DNA of 44,969 nucleotides from Streptobacillus felis (GTDB lineage Bacteria; Fusobacteriota; Fusobacteriia; Fusobacteriales; Leptotrichiaceae): NCBI RefSeq assembly GCF_001559775.1, contig NZ_LOHX01000121.1, positions 1 to 44,969 of the forward strand, read 5' to 3'. Shown piece by piece: positions 1 to 8,274 of this stretch (position 1 is its first letter; each line of letters starts with the position of its first letter). The notes under the pieces were generated by a model. It saw only the letters and a program-made list of their open reading frames with translations, ran no database searches and was not told where the DNA came from. The position numbers and the translations under genes were made by a program.

Positions 1-32
1 TTTTTTAATTCTTCTGAGTGTTTTTGTATCAT
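1..32 (-). CDS. Start of an unidentified gene, possibly an IS3-type transposase OrfA (partial)
   Basis: Only the first ten codons are in the window, reading MIQKHSEELK and running off the left edge. An ATG at 30-32 is preceded by AAAGGAG eight bases upstream, and a promoter lies at 60-89, so this is a real gene start. The residues resemble the start of IS3-family OrfA helix-turn-helix proteins, which often begin with a short stretch like SEEFKK. Ten residues cannot prove a family. The idea is supported by the sequence just upstream, which looks like a mobile-element end that closes the reading frame of the TPS protein. Confidence 0.45.
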   Translation of the reverse strand, partial: MIQKHSEELK

Positions 33-59
33 AATTTTTTCTCCTTTTTCCTTAATTAT

Positions 60-89
60 ATTATACACCACTTTACTCTACTGTTACAA
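60..89 (-). promoter_or_regulatory. Sigma-70 promoter for the gene at the left edge
   Basis: Reading the reverse strand, a -35 TTGTAA (84-89) and a -10 TATAAT (60-65) are separated by 18 bases. The promoter sits between the stop codon of the TPS protein and the next start codon at 32, and partly overlaps that stop codon, as expected if it came with an inserted element. Confidence 0.6.
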
Positions 90-1016
90 ATTTATTATAC
101 CACTACATAGGTTTATGTTATCACTTATTAATACATTCCCATCATTTATTATGTTTTTAGCTGATATATTTATATTATTATTTGATATTATTTTATCTCT
201 ATTTGTAAAATCTTCTTCTACCTTAACATTTAGATTATTTGTCTTTATTTCCTCTATTTTAGCTTGTGTCTTTGATTCTAATGTTAAATCTTTTGAAGTT
301 ATACTTTTAACTCCTATACCTGATTTTGTTGCTACTATCTTTACTACATCTCCATGTATAGAACCTATTATGTCGGCACTTAGCTTTATGCCTTCTTCTC
401 CTGCATATGTTGTTACTTTTAATTCTTTTACCTTTATATCTCCTTCTGATTTAAAGGTATTAGATATTATCTCTAAATTCTCATCTGTGTTTAGTTCTTT
501 TAAGCTTTTTATGTTTCCTTTAGTATTACTATATCCTTTTATTTCTTCATTTTCTATTATTGGTTTTGATGTTGTTAAAGCCATATTATGTATATTTAAA
601 AAACTTGCACCATCTAGTGTTATTCCATTAGGATTTGAAAGTATTACATCTAGTTTATCTTTACTTAATGCTTCAAGTATTCCTTTTAGTTTACTTTCTT
701 CTAATCCTTTTACATCTAGAAGTGCAAGTTTTGCTCTTGTCTCTTTTATATTATTATTTCCATTTATTAATCCAGCTATTCTACTTCTTGCAATATTTTT
801 TGCATTATTTATTACAGCACCTTTTTCACTTACATTAAATTCTTTAAAGGTTGAATGACTTACACCTTTAGGACTTGGAGTTGAAATATTTATGATGTCT
901 ACACCACTATTACTCTTTTCTACATATACATTAGTTTTTCCATCTACTGTTATGTTTGTATATGAAAAAAATGTAGTTAAAAATGCTAGAAAAGTTAGTT
1001 TTAATGTATGTTTCAT
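84..1016 (-). CDS. Two-partner secretion (TpsA, filamentous-hemagglutinin type) N-terminal domain protein, truncated
   Basis: This 310-residue protein has a signal-peptide-like N-terminus (about residues 1-20, hydrophobic after Lys-6) and then a TPS domain. Recognisable TPS features are GVSHSTFKEFNV (51-62), an NN pair near 70, and the SNPNG turn (127-131) followed by GASFLNIHNMALTTS, which matches the NPNG region of FHA-type exoproteins. From about residue 170 come beta-helix-like repeats. TpsA proteins in this group are normally far longer, so the protein is probably cut short. Its last seven residues are encoded by what may be an insertion-element end. AGGAGG lies eight bases before the ATG. 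TPS domains are exported by a TpsB outer-membrane pore, and no full tpsB is visible here. It could be a non-functional remnant or a short secreted TPS protein. Confidence 0.8.
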   Translation of the reverse strand: MKHTLKLTFLAFLTTFFSYTNITVDGKTNVYVEKSNSGVDIINISTPSPKGVSHSTFKEFNVSEKGAVINNAKNIARSRIAGLINGNNNIKETRAKLALLDVKGLEESKLKGILEALSKDKLDVILSNPNGITLDGASFLNIHNMALTTSKPIIENEEIKGYSNTKGNIKSLKELNTDENLEIISNTFKSEGDIKVKELKVTTYAGEEGIKLSADIIGSIHGDVVKIVATKSGIGVKSITSKDLTLESKTQAKIEEIKTNNLNVKVEEDFTNRDKIISNNNINISAKNIINDGNVLISDNINLCSGIINL

Positions 1017-1085
1017 GTTGAAGTCCTCCTATTTTTACTATATTTAAATATTATCATTTTTTATCACACAATACTAGTTTTTTTG

Positions 1086-1110
1086 AAAAAAAAAGTTCCT
1101 AATTAGGAAC
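1086..1110 (-). terminator. Rho-independent terminator after tRNA-Asp
   Basis: A palindrome GTTCCT-AATT-AGGAAC (1095-1110) is followed on the reverse strand by nine T residues. It lies just past the 3' end of tRNA-Asp and ends the two-tRNA transcript. Confidence 0.85.
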
Positions 1111-1118
1111 AGAATTAA

Positions 1119-1195
1119 TGGCGGAAGTGACGAGACTCGAACTCGCGACATCTTGCGTGACAGGCAAGCACTCTAACCAACTGAGCTACACCTCC
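1119..1195 (-). tRNA. tRNA-Asp (anticodon GTC)
   Basis: The reverse strand folds into a 77-nt cloverleaf with encoded CCA. Acceptor arm GGAGGTG pairs with CACTTCC (one G-T pair), the anticodon loop reads CTGTCAC giving GTC, and the T-loop contains GTTCGAGT. It lies seven bases downstream of tRNA-Val in the same transcript. Confidence 0.96.
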
Positions 1196-1202
1196 AAAAA
1201 AA

Positions 1203-1278
1203 TGGTGGTCACAACTGGGCTCGAACCAGTGACCCCCTGCTTGTAAGGCAGGTGCTCTCCCAACTGAGCTATGCGACC
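1203..1278 (-). tRNA. tRNA-Val (anticodon TAC)
   Basis: The reverse strand gives a 76-nt tRNA with encoded CCA. Acceptor arm GGTCGCA pairs with TGTGACC, the anticodon loop CTTACAA gives TAC, and the T-arm contains GGTTCGAGCC. It is the first gene of a Val-Asp tRNA pair. Confidence 0.96.
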
Positions 1279-1289
1279 ATTACCAATAA

Positions 1290-1318
1290 AGTATACAATA
1301 AAATGAAATTTATTTCAA
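1290..1318 (-). promoter_or_regulatory. Promoter of the tRNA-Val/tRNA-Asp pair
   Basis: On the reverse strand, -35 TTGAAA (1313-1318) and -10 TATACT (1290-1295) have a 17-base spacer. Transcription would begin about 5 bases before the mature tRNA-Val 5' end. Confidence 0.75.
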
Positions 1319-1360
1319 TACTTTTTTATATTATTTCTTTATTTTTTACATAAAAAATAG

Positions 1361-1366
1361 TATAAT
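1361..1366 (+). promoter_or_regulatory. -10 element upstream of the esterase-murE-potD operon
   Basis: A perfect TATAAT lies 36 bases before the esterase ATG. The -35 is weak (TTTATT, 17 bases upstream). This promoter is divergent from the tRNA promoter. Confidence 0.5.
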
Positions 1367-1401
1367 TTACTTAAAATAAAGGTTTTTTGAAAGGATTAAC
1401 A

Positions 1402-2352
1402 ATGAAAAAATATCTATTACTTTTATCAATGCTTACATTTGTTGGTTGTTCTACATTAACAACTTCTATACTTAAAACAACAAATTTTCTATATAGAGGT
1501 GAAAAGACTAATTTAGTTAATTTTGGAAGAGCTGTATCAAGTTATGAACCTAAGTGGAATCACTTAGATTTCATATATCATGAAAAGATACTTTATGATG
1601 GTAATACTAAACTTGAATTAATAAAGAAAAAAGATAAGGTTAACGATTCTGTAATATATTATGCTCATGGAGGTGCTTTCCTTTATCCTCTATCTAATTA
1701 TTATAGGGATCTTGCAGAATTTATGATAGGACTAAATGATAATTATGATATCGTTTTTGTTGATTATAGGCAGCTACCTTATAGCTTCTATCCTAGTGGT
1801 CATGATGATTATGAAAGCGGATTAGATTATGTATTTTCTAAGTATAAAAATGTATATACTATGGGTGATTCTGCAGGAGGACACTTAATAGTCTCAAGTA
1901 TATTAAAAAGAATAGATGAGAAAAAGAAATTACCTCATGCAACAGTTCTTTTATCTCCATTTTTAGATATTTCATATACTGTTCCTAGTAGAAAAGAAAA
2001 TATTAAAACAGACTTATTAATAGGATCTGCTGCAAGTGATTACAAACCATCTAAACTTTTAGTGGATAATGAATACTTTAAATATGAAAAAGATAAAAAA
2101 CATCCATATATATCTCCAGTTTTTGGAAACTTTAAAGGTTTTCCACCTACATATATAGAAGTAAATAATGGAGAACTATTATTTGATGATTCATATATTA
2201 TGAAACAAAAACTAGATAAAGAAAAAATAGAAAATAGATTTGTAACAGTTGATGGACTTTTCCATGTATACCATATACTTAAATCAGAAGAAGCAAAAAC
2301 ATCATTTAAAGGAATATTTGAATTCCTTGATAAAAAAAGATTAGGGAGATAA
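1402..2352 (+). CDS. Lipoprotein alpha/beta-hydrolase (hormone-sensitive-lipase-like esterase)
   Basis: A predicted cell-envelope carboxylesterase of 316 residues. The N-terminus MKKYLLLLSMLTFVGCS is a lipoprotein signal with the acylated cysteine at residue 16. The oxyanion-hole motif HGGAF starts at residue 89, and the nucleophile elbow GDSAGG has its serine at residue 157. Both are hallmarks of the HSL/alpha-beta hydrolase 3 family. The acid and base are probably in the LLFDDS and DGLFHVYH segments near the C-terminus. The ATG at 1402 is chosen because AAAGGA lies six bases before it; a TTG five codons upstream would lack a signal-like start. murE follows after 3 bases, so the two are co-transcribed. 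The substrate is unknown. Confidence 0.85.
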   Translation: MKKYLLLLSMLTFVGCSTLTTSILKTTNFLYRGEKTNLVNFGRAVSSYEPKWNHLDFIYHEKILYDGNTKLELIKKKDKVNDSVIYYAHGGAFLYPLSNYYRDLAEFMIGLNDNYDIVFVDYRQLPYSFYPSGHDDYESGLDYVFSKYKNVYTMGDSAGGHLIVSSILKRIDEKKKLPHATVLLSPFLDISYTVPSRKENIKTDLLIGSAASDYKPSKLLVDNEYFKYEKDKKHPYISPVFGNFKGFPPTYIEVNNGELLFDDSYIMKQKLDKEKIENRFVTVDGLFHVYHILKSEEAKTSFKGIFEFLDKKRLGR

Positions 2353-2355
2353 AAC

Positions 2356-3786
2356 ATGAATATACAAGAAATTTTTAAAGGTGTAGAATATGATGTAAAA
2401 AATGTAGTAGAAAAAGATAATTTTAATAATATGTCATATAACTCAAGAGAAATAAAAGAAGGAGATATTTTCGTTGCACTAATAGGTAATGTAGTTGATG
2501 GTCATGACTATATTAAATCTGCTATAGATAATGGTGCTAAAATGATAATAGCAGAAAGAGAGGATTTTGATTATCCAAATAATATTACTTTAGTATTAGT
2601 TAAAAATTTAAGAGATAATTTAGGTCAAATTGCAAGCAATTTCTATAACTGGCCTCAAAAAAATCTTAAAATAATTGGAGTAACAGGTACTAATGGTAAA
2701 ACAACTTCTACATATATATTAGAATCTATATTCAAAAATTCTGCTAGAGTTGGTACTACAGGTTATAGAATACTCGATAAAGAATACGAAGCAAAAAATA
2801 CTACTCCAGAATCTTTAGACTTAATAAAATTAATGAAGGAAGCTTTAGATAAAGGAGTTACTCATTTTATAATGGAAGTAAGTTCTCATGCACTTTGTCA
2901 GGGTAGAGTAAAAATGTTAGAGTTTGATAGTGCAATTTTCACTAATTTAACTCAAGATCATTTAGATTTCCACGAAACTCTTGAAAAATATTTTGAAGCA
3001 AAAGCTTCAATACTTAATCATATGAAAAAAGATGCTAGATTAATAATTAATAAGGATGATAAATATTGTAGACGTTTATTAAATGTTTCTGATTCATTCT
3101 CTTTAAAAGAAAACGCTAATATTAAAGGTGAAGTTTTAGAATATACTTTAAAAGGTATGAAGGTTAAAATCACAAAAGATGAAAAAGAATATATTTTTGT
3201 AACAAAATTAATGGGTGAATACAACTTGCAAAATCTTTTAGGTGCTATACTTTCTGCATACAATCTAGGAATAGATTTAGACGAGATTATTTCTGATGTA
3301 CAAAAGATTTCGTCTATAGCAGGTAGATTTGAAATAATTGACAATGAAAAAGATGTAATGGTAGTAGTTGATTATGCTCATACTGCTGATGGTCTAATAA
3401 ATATATTAAAAACACTTTCAGTTATGAAAAAAAATAGATTAGTCACTTTATTTGGGGCAGGTGGAGATAGAGATAAAACTAAGAGGCCTAAAATGGCAAA
3501 TGCTGCGTGTATGTATAGTGACTATGTATACTTAACTTCTGATAATCCAAGAACAGAAGATCCAGAATTAATATTAAATGATGTTGAAAAAGGTATGGTT
3601 GAAGGAATTCCTTATACTAGAATCTGTGATAGAGAAAATGCTATAAAAAATGCTATACAAAACCTACAAAAAAATGATATACTATTGATTGCTGGAAAAG
3701 GGCATGAAGATTACCAAATTATAGGTAGAGAAAAAATACATTTCGATGATAGAGAAATGGCTAGAAAATATTTAGGAGGTAGATAA
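2356..3786 (+). CDS. murE: UDP-N-acetylmuramoyl-tripeptide synthetase MurE
   Basis: A cytoplasmic Mur ligase of 476 residues, the usual family length, that adds the third (diamino) residue to UDP-MurNAc-L-Ala-D-Glu using ATP. The P-loop GTNGKTT spans 111-117, the carbamylated-lysine region and central ATPase domain follow, and the C-terminal domain carries DNPR at 396-399 and GKGHEDYQ. DNPR is the signature of meso-diaminopimelate-type MurE; lysine enzymes differ at this site. Fusobacterium nucleatum enzymes of this class can use meso-lanthionine, so the real substrate here could be either. AGGGAG precedes the start. It lies between an esterase lipoprotein and a PotD-like gene, away from other mur genes. 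Confidence 0.95.
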   Translation: MNIQEIFKGVEYDVKNVVEKDNFNNMSYNSREIKEGDIFVALIGNVVDGHDYIKSAIDNGAKMIIAEREDFDYPNNITLVLVKNLRDNLGQIASNFYNWPQKNLKIIGVTGTNGKTTSTYILESIFKNSARVGTTGYRILDKEYEAKNTTPESLDLIKLMKEALDKGVTHFIMEVSSHALCQGRVKMLEFDSAIFTNLTQDHLDFHETLEKYFEAKASILNHMKKDARLIINKDDKYCRRLLNVSDSFSLKENANIKGEVLEYTLKGMKVKITKDEKEYIFVTKLMGEYNLQNLLGAILSAYNLGIDLDEIISDVQKISSIAGRFEIIDNEKDVMVVVDYAHTADGLINILKTLSVMKKNRLVTLFGAGGDRDKTKRPKMANAACMYSDYVYLTSDNPRTEDPELILNDVEKGMVEGIPYTRICDRENAIKNAIQNLQKNDILLIAGKGHEDYQIIGREKIHFDDREMARKYLGGR

Positions 3787-3787
3787 A

Positions 3788-4840
3788 TTGAAAAAATTAT
3801 TATTCGCAATTTTTACTTTTATTATGTTATTAAGCTGTTCAGGAAGCAGTAGCAATGACGAGAATGTTTTAAACATTTATACATGGACATATTTTGTGCC
3901 AGATAAAGTTATAGAAGACTTTGAAAAAGAAACTGGAATTAAGGTTAATATAAGCTATTATGATAACAACGACACTATGATAGCTAAATTAATGATAGAA
4001 AGTGGAGAAGGAGACTATGATATAGTTTCACCATCAACTGACTACATACCAGTAATGATACAGTCAGGTTTATTAGAAAAATTAGATAAATCTAAATTAG
4101 GAAAAACTTTTGAAAACATGGATGAAAAATTAAATTTAATGGAAATTTCTAAAATTTATGATGAAGGTTTAAATTATTCTATACCTTATTCATTCATGGC
4201 AACAGGAATAACAGTAAATACTGAAATTGTTGGTAATGATTTTGTTAAAACTCCTGACATCTTCTTAAATGAAGCATTTAAAGGACGTATGACTATGTTA
4301 GATGATGGACGTGAAGTAATAGGACTTGCTTTACAATATTTAGGATACCCATCTGACTCTAAAGATATTAATCAATTAAATGAAGCTAAAGAAAAAATAC
4401 TTTCTTGGGCTGAAAACTTAGCAAAATTTGATTCTAATGCTGCTGGTAAAGGAATGGCTAGTGGAGAATTTGCTATAGTTCATGGTTATCCAGATGTATT
4501 CTACGAAGTTGAAGGAGAAGAAGCTGATAAATTTGTTTACTTCGCTCCAGAGGGTGCTATGATGTATATAGATTCTATGGCTATACCTGCAAGTTCAAAA
4601 CACAAAGACAATGCATATAAGTTCCTTGAATTCTTATACAGACCAGAAAACTTCATAGAAGTATTAAATGTATTAAGAAACCCAAGTATAATTAAAGGTG
4701 TAGAAGAAAATTCTGAAGTTAAACCTATAATTTCAGCAGAAGAAATAGTTCAAAAATCTAAATTACCTGGTGCTTTAGATGATGAAACTAAAGAATTACA
4801 CGATAAAATTTGGACAGAAATTAAATCAAGTGGAAAATAA
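3788..4840 (+). CDS. PotD-like spermidine/putrescine ABC transporter substrate-binding lipoprotein
   Basis: A 350-residue periplasmic binding protein (SBP family 1/8). A lipoprotein signal ends in LLSC with the cysteine near residue 17. The mature part starts with VLNIYTWTYFVPDKVIEDFEKETG, which is typical of PotD/PotF, and continues with YDIVSPSTDY and a conserved C-terminal AYKFLEFLYRPEN segment. The start codon is TTG, fixed by AGGAGGT inside the end of murE, about seven bases upstream. No ATPase or permease gene is adjacent, so the transporter core must be elsewhere if this is a working system. The ligand (spermidine, putrescine or another cation) is inferred from family only. Confidence 0.88.
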   Translation: MKKLLFAIFTFIMLLSCSGSSSNDENVLNIYTWTYFVPDKVIEDFEKETGIKVNISYYDNNDTMIAKLMIESGEGDYDIVSPSTDYIPVMIQSGLLEKLDKSKLGKTFENMDEKLNLMEISKIYDEGLNYSIPYSFMATGITVNTEIVGNDFVKTPDIFLNEAFKGRMTMLDDGREVIGLALQYLGYPSDSKDINQLNEAKEKILSWAENLAKFDSNAAGKGMASGEFAIVHGYPDVFYEVEGEEADKFVYFAPEGAMMYIDSMAIPASSKHKDNAYKFLEFLYRPENFIEVLNVLRNPSIIKGVEENSEVKPIISAEEIVQKSKLPGALDDETKELHDKIWTEIKSSGK

Positions 4841-4847
4841 TATTAAG

Positions 4848-4879
4848 ACTCTTAAAACTTAGGTTTTAAGAGTTTTTTT
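4848..4879 (+). terminator. Rho-independent terminator after the potD-like gene
   Basis: An 11-bp stem ACTCTTAAAAC / GTTTTAAGAGT with a TTAG loop is followed by six T residues, 8 bases past the stop codon. Confidence 0.92.
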
Positions 4880-4919
4880 ATAATATCATTTCATAAATCT
4901 TACACAAGTCTTAGTTCTG

Positions 4920-4948
4920 TTGATTTTTTTTATTTTTTAGTATATACT
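4920..4948 (+). promoter_or_regulatory. Promoter of the RsiV-like/recJ/flavodoxin operon
   Basis: -35 TTGATT (4920-4925) and -10 TATACT (4943-4948) are spaced by 17 bases, just after the upstream terminator. Confidence 0.75.
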
Positions 4949-4978
4949 TTAATATATATTAAACAAAGAGGTGTAAAC

Positions 4979-5605
4979 ATGAAATCAATAAAGAAAATGT
5001 TAATGATTAGTATATTAGCACTTGGTTTTTCAACTATAGCTAATGCTAATTTCACATTTAATGGTTATTCATATGGTACAGAACCTGTGCTAACTGTTAA
5101 CCAAGAAGTGAATGAAAAATTTGGTATATTAAAATTCACTGCAAAGGAAACTAAAGTTTCAGACAATATTAACTCTAAAATTGAAAAAGCTGTAAATGAA
5201 ATTGTAAAAGATGAAAATACTAAAGCTAATGTATTTTTAACAGCTAACAATTCTAGATTTATGTCTATACTTATTGTTTCAGCAAAAACTGATACTGAAA
5301 AAAATATAACAGAAAATTCATACAAAGGTATGGTATTTGATAGCAATACAGGAAAAGAATTAAAATTATCTGATCTATTTGCTGATCAATACGAAGATGT
5401 TTTAAGACCTGCATTAAATGATAGAATAAGAGCATTTGGAATTAAAGCAAGTAAAAAATATGCTGATTGGGATTCAGTAAGTTCTTTCTACTTAGAAGAA
5501 GACTCATTAATCTTAATATTTAATAAAGGAAAAGCAACTGATGCTTTTGATGGAGTACTATTTATTCCATTCTTATTACCATCATTACAAACAGTACTTA
5601 AATAG
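4979..5605 (+). CDS. Secreted RsiV-like protein (DUF3298/DUF4163 type)
   Basis: A 208-residue exported protein with a classical signal peptide ending ANA (cleavage near residue 23) and no lipobox. The body resembles the RsiV/PdaC-like family: an N-terminal half with alternating strands and VNEIVKD-type helix, then KGMVFDSNTGKELKLSDLF, where DUF3298 proteins carry the same turn, and SFYLEEDSLILIFNKGKATDAFDGVLFIPF near the end. These domains occur in anti-sigma factor ectodomains and in periplasmic wall-associated proteins. This one has no transmembrane anchor and no sigma-factor gene nearby, so an anti-sigma role is unlikely. A promoter lies just upstream and recJ starts 8 bases later. Confidence 0.7.
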   Translation: MKSIKKMLMISILALGFSTIANANFTFNGYSYGTEPVLTVNQEVNEKFGILKFTAKETKVSDNINSKIEKAVNEIVKDENTKANVFLTANNSRFMSILIVSAKTDTEKNITENSYKGMVFDSNTGKELKLSDLFADQYEDVLRPALNDRIRAFGIKASKKYADWDSVSSFYLEEDSLILIFNKGKATDAFDGVLFIPFLLPSLQTVLK

Positions 5606-5613
5606 GAGTTTTT

Positions 5614-8265
5614 ATGGAAACTAAATGGATACTATCTGAGATTAAATCTAAGTTAACTAACTTTGATTTACCTATAGATAATAATATTCTAAATATACTG
5701 GCTAACAGAGGTATAGTAGATGAAAAAGATATAGTTAGTTTCATTAATCCTAATCTTGAAAATCTTGAAGATCCACTAAGGTTAAAAGACTTAGATTTAG
5801 CAGCTTCATATATATTGGAAGCTATTAAACAAAATCAAAATATATGTATATATGGTGACTACGATGTAGACGGTATAACCTCTACATCTCTTTTGTATTT
5901 AGTGCTAAAACAAATAGGAGCTAAAAACCTTGACTACTACATACCTCTTAGAAATGAAGGTTATGGTTTAAACAAGGATGCTATAAAAGAAATTAAGGAT
6001 AAGGGAACAGATTTAATAATAACTGTAGATTGCGGTATAAGTTCATATTATGATGTTGAATACATAAATGAACTTGATATGAAGGTAATAGTAACAGATC
6101 ACCACGATCTACCTAGCGATAAAAGATTACCTAGATCTCTTGCATGTATTAATCCTAAAAGGACTGACAATGAATATTCATTCCCTAATATAGCAGGTGT
6201 TGGTGTAGCTTTTCTATTATCATATGAATTATTTAGAAGACTAGATATGAAAGATGAAATATATAATTATCTTGATATAGCTACATTAGGTACTATAGCT
6301 GATATTATGCCTATAATCAAAGAAAATAGAATAATAGTAAAGTATGGACTTGAAAAATTAAGAAACAGTAAAAATTTAGGACTAAGAACTATATTAAATA
6401 AAACAGAACTTACAGGTAAAGAACTTACAACTGGTGATATTTCATTTAAAATTGCTCCAATTTTCAATGCTGCCGGTAGGCTAGCTGATGCAAAGCTAGG
6501 TGTAAAATTATTAATTAGTGATAATCAAAATGAAATAAATGTTCTTGCAGATAATCTAATTTCAAATAATATAGATAGAAGAAAAATACAGGATGAAATT
6601 ATTGATAATGTATTAAATGAATTAAAAGACAGAGACTTAAGTGATAAATACATTCTAATTTCCCATTCACCACTTTATCATCATGGAATAATTGGTATAG
6701 TTGCATCTAAAGTTTTAGAAACATACTATAAGCCTTGTATAATAATGGAAGAAAACCCTGATGAAGGTATAGCAGTAGCATCTTGTAGATCTATAGAAGG
6801 TTTCAACATTACTAAAGCTCTATCTTCTGTTTCAAAACTATTAGTTAAATTTGGTGGTCATGCTAATGCTGCCGGTTTTACTATAAAGCTTGAAAATCTA
6901 GAACAATTTAAAAAAGAAATAGAAAAATATGCAAAAAATGAATTAGAAAATATTAAACTAACTAAGAATATTAAAATAGATATGAAGATTCCCGCTCAAA
7001 AAGTAAGCTACGAATTTATACAGAGTTTAAATTTATTAAAACCTTTTGGATTTGGGAATCCAACTCCTCTACTTTTAAGTGAAAATTGTATAATACATAA
7101 TCCAAAAACTGTTGGTAATACAGAACAACATCTAAAATTTGATATAGATCAAAAAGGATTCTCTGTAAAAAATGCAATATGGTTTAATGGAGGAAGTAAT
7201 TTAAAACAGTTAAAGAAAAACAATATATTCTACGATGTTGTATTTAAATTAGAAACTAATGAATACAAAGATAGATTTTATCCAAGTATTTTGATAGAAG
7301 ATATGAAAGAATCTAAATTAAAAGACGATAGATTCCAATATTATCATTCAATGTACAATACTTCTTTCCCTATGAAATCTGTATTTTATACAACTTTAGA
7401 CTTAGAAGATATTGATATAGAAAAAATATACTTAAAAAGAAGCTTTAACACTTATACTGTAATGTCTGGACAAAGAGCTCTTTCTAAATTAGATACAAAT
7501 GTTTCAACTCTATTAAGTAATTTAAATGATTTTTATGGTTTTGAATTTGAAATAAAAATGGAAAATGTAGAAATTAGAGAAAATCATAAAATTGTTCACA
7601 TATTAATAAAGAGAAACTATGAAATACAAAATTATTCTAACCAAGATAAGGTACAATTTAGAAATATTAAAAAACAAATACTTGGAGAACAAGAATACAA
7701 TGATGTAACTAAAGAAATACTATCTAAGTACTACAAAGAAGATGAGTCGGTATTTATTTCAAATAACAATATATCTTACTATATAGATGAAGATAAAATT
7801 AAAATTAAAGAACAATTTTATTATCCATTACTATTAACCATAGGTATGAAATACTTTTTTGATCATGATAAAAAAATGGTATTTTATACAAAAAATAAGT
7901 TTTTTGTGAAAAATAATTATCTAAGAAACTACTTTGAATTTAAAAATAAGGTTGATATTAAAGATAAAATAGATAATGCTATATTTGATTTTAATAGTAT
8001 AGGAATGCCAATTTTTAAACTAAAATATGAAAAAGCAGTATTTTTTTGTGATAAAGACTATACAAAAACAAAATTATATGTTATAAAAAAAGAGACTTAT
8101 TTACCACCAAACATATTTAGACTTAATAAAAAAATATTAAGTTCTATAGATTATGATAAAATATTCTTAGAATATTTACCTATAAAAAATAAATTATCAT
8201 TAATCAAGGAAGCAAAAATTGGTCAAGTAATATATACTGATGATAGTATAATTGAATATTTTTAA
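5614..8265 (+). CDS. recJ: Single-stranded-DNA-specific exonuclease RecJ
   Basis: A 5'-3' single-strand DNA exonuclease acting in recombination and repair. DHH-family motifs are clear: DYDVDG (82-87) binds the metal, VDCG sits near 138, DHH is at 162-164, and the DHHA1 motif GGHANAAGF is near 412. The RecJ OB domain follows at roughly 450-570. At 883 residues it is much longer than the classic enzyme (about 570): residues from about 580 to the end form a lysine- and tyrosine-rich extension with no recognised motif. AGGAG precedes the ATG. It is placed between an exported protein and a flavodoxin in one operon. Confidence 0.93.
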   Translation: METKWILSEIKSKLTNFDLPIDNNILNILANRGIVDEKDIVSFINPNLENLEDPLRLKDLDLAASYILEAIKQNQNICIYGDYDVDGITSTSLLYLVLKQIGAKNLDYYIPLRNEGYGLNKDAIKEIKDKGTDLIITVDCGISSYYDVEYINELDMKVIVTDHHDLPSDKRLPRSLACINPKRTDNEYSFPNIAGVGVAFLLSYELFRRLDMKDEIYNYLDIATLGTIADIMPIIKENRIIVKYGLEKLRNSKNLGLRTILNKTELTGKELTTGDISFKIAPIFNAAGRLADAKLGVKLLISDNQNEINVLADNLISNNIDRRKIQDEIIDNVLNELKDRDLSDKYILISHSPLYHHGIIGIVASKVLETYYKPCIIMEENPDEGIAVASCRSIEGFNITKALSSVSKLLVKFGGHANAAGFTIKLENLEQFKKEIEKYAKNELENIKLTKNIKIDMKIPAQKVSYEFIQSLNLLKPFGFGNPTPLLLSENCIIHNPKTVGNTEQHLKFDIDQKGFSVKNAIWFNGGSNLKQLKKNNIFYDVVFKLETNEYKDRFYPSILIEDMKESKLKDDRFQYYHSMYNTSFPMKSVFYTTLDLEDIDIEKIYLKRSFNTYTVMSGQRALSKLDTNVSTLLSNLNDFYGFEFEIKMENVEIRENHKIVHILIKRNYEIQNYSNQDKVQFRNIKKQILGEQEYNDVTKEILSKYYKEDESVFISNNNISYYIDEDKIKIKEQFYYPLLLTIGMKYFFDHDKKMVFYTKNKFFVKNNYLRNYFEFKNKVDIKDKIDNAIFDFNSIGMPIFKLKYEKAVFFCDKDYTKTKLYVIKKETYLPPNIFRLNKKILSSIDYDKIFLEYLPIKNKLSLIKEAKIGQVIYTDDSIIEYF

Positions 8266-8274
8266 GGAGGAATA

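Larger units (their letters stand above)
1..107 (-). mobile_element. Possible insertion-sequence end truncating the TPS gene
   Basis: On the reverse strand, sequence beginning TGTAGTGGTATAATA at position 107 supplies the last codons of the TPS-domain protein (Cys-Ser-Gly-Ile-Ile-Asn-Leu, stop). It then runs directly into a promoter, a ribosome site and a new gene start. A TG-initiated end, a short leader and a transposase-like start fit the left end of an IS3-like element. The other end, the target duplication and the transposase body are outside the window. This is inference. Confidence 0.35.

Noticed and set aside
115-858. Long forward-strand reading frame opposite the TPS gene
   Set aside because: It is a mirror of the AT-rich TPS coding strand: no ribosome site, very hydrophobic low-complexity product, and the reverse-strand protein has clear family motifs.
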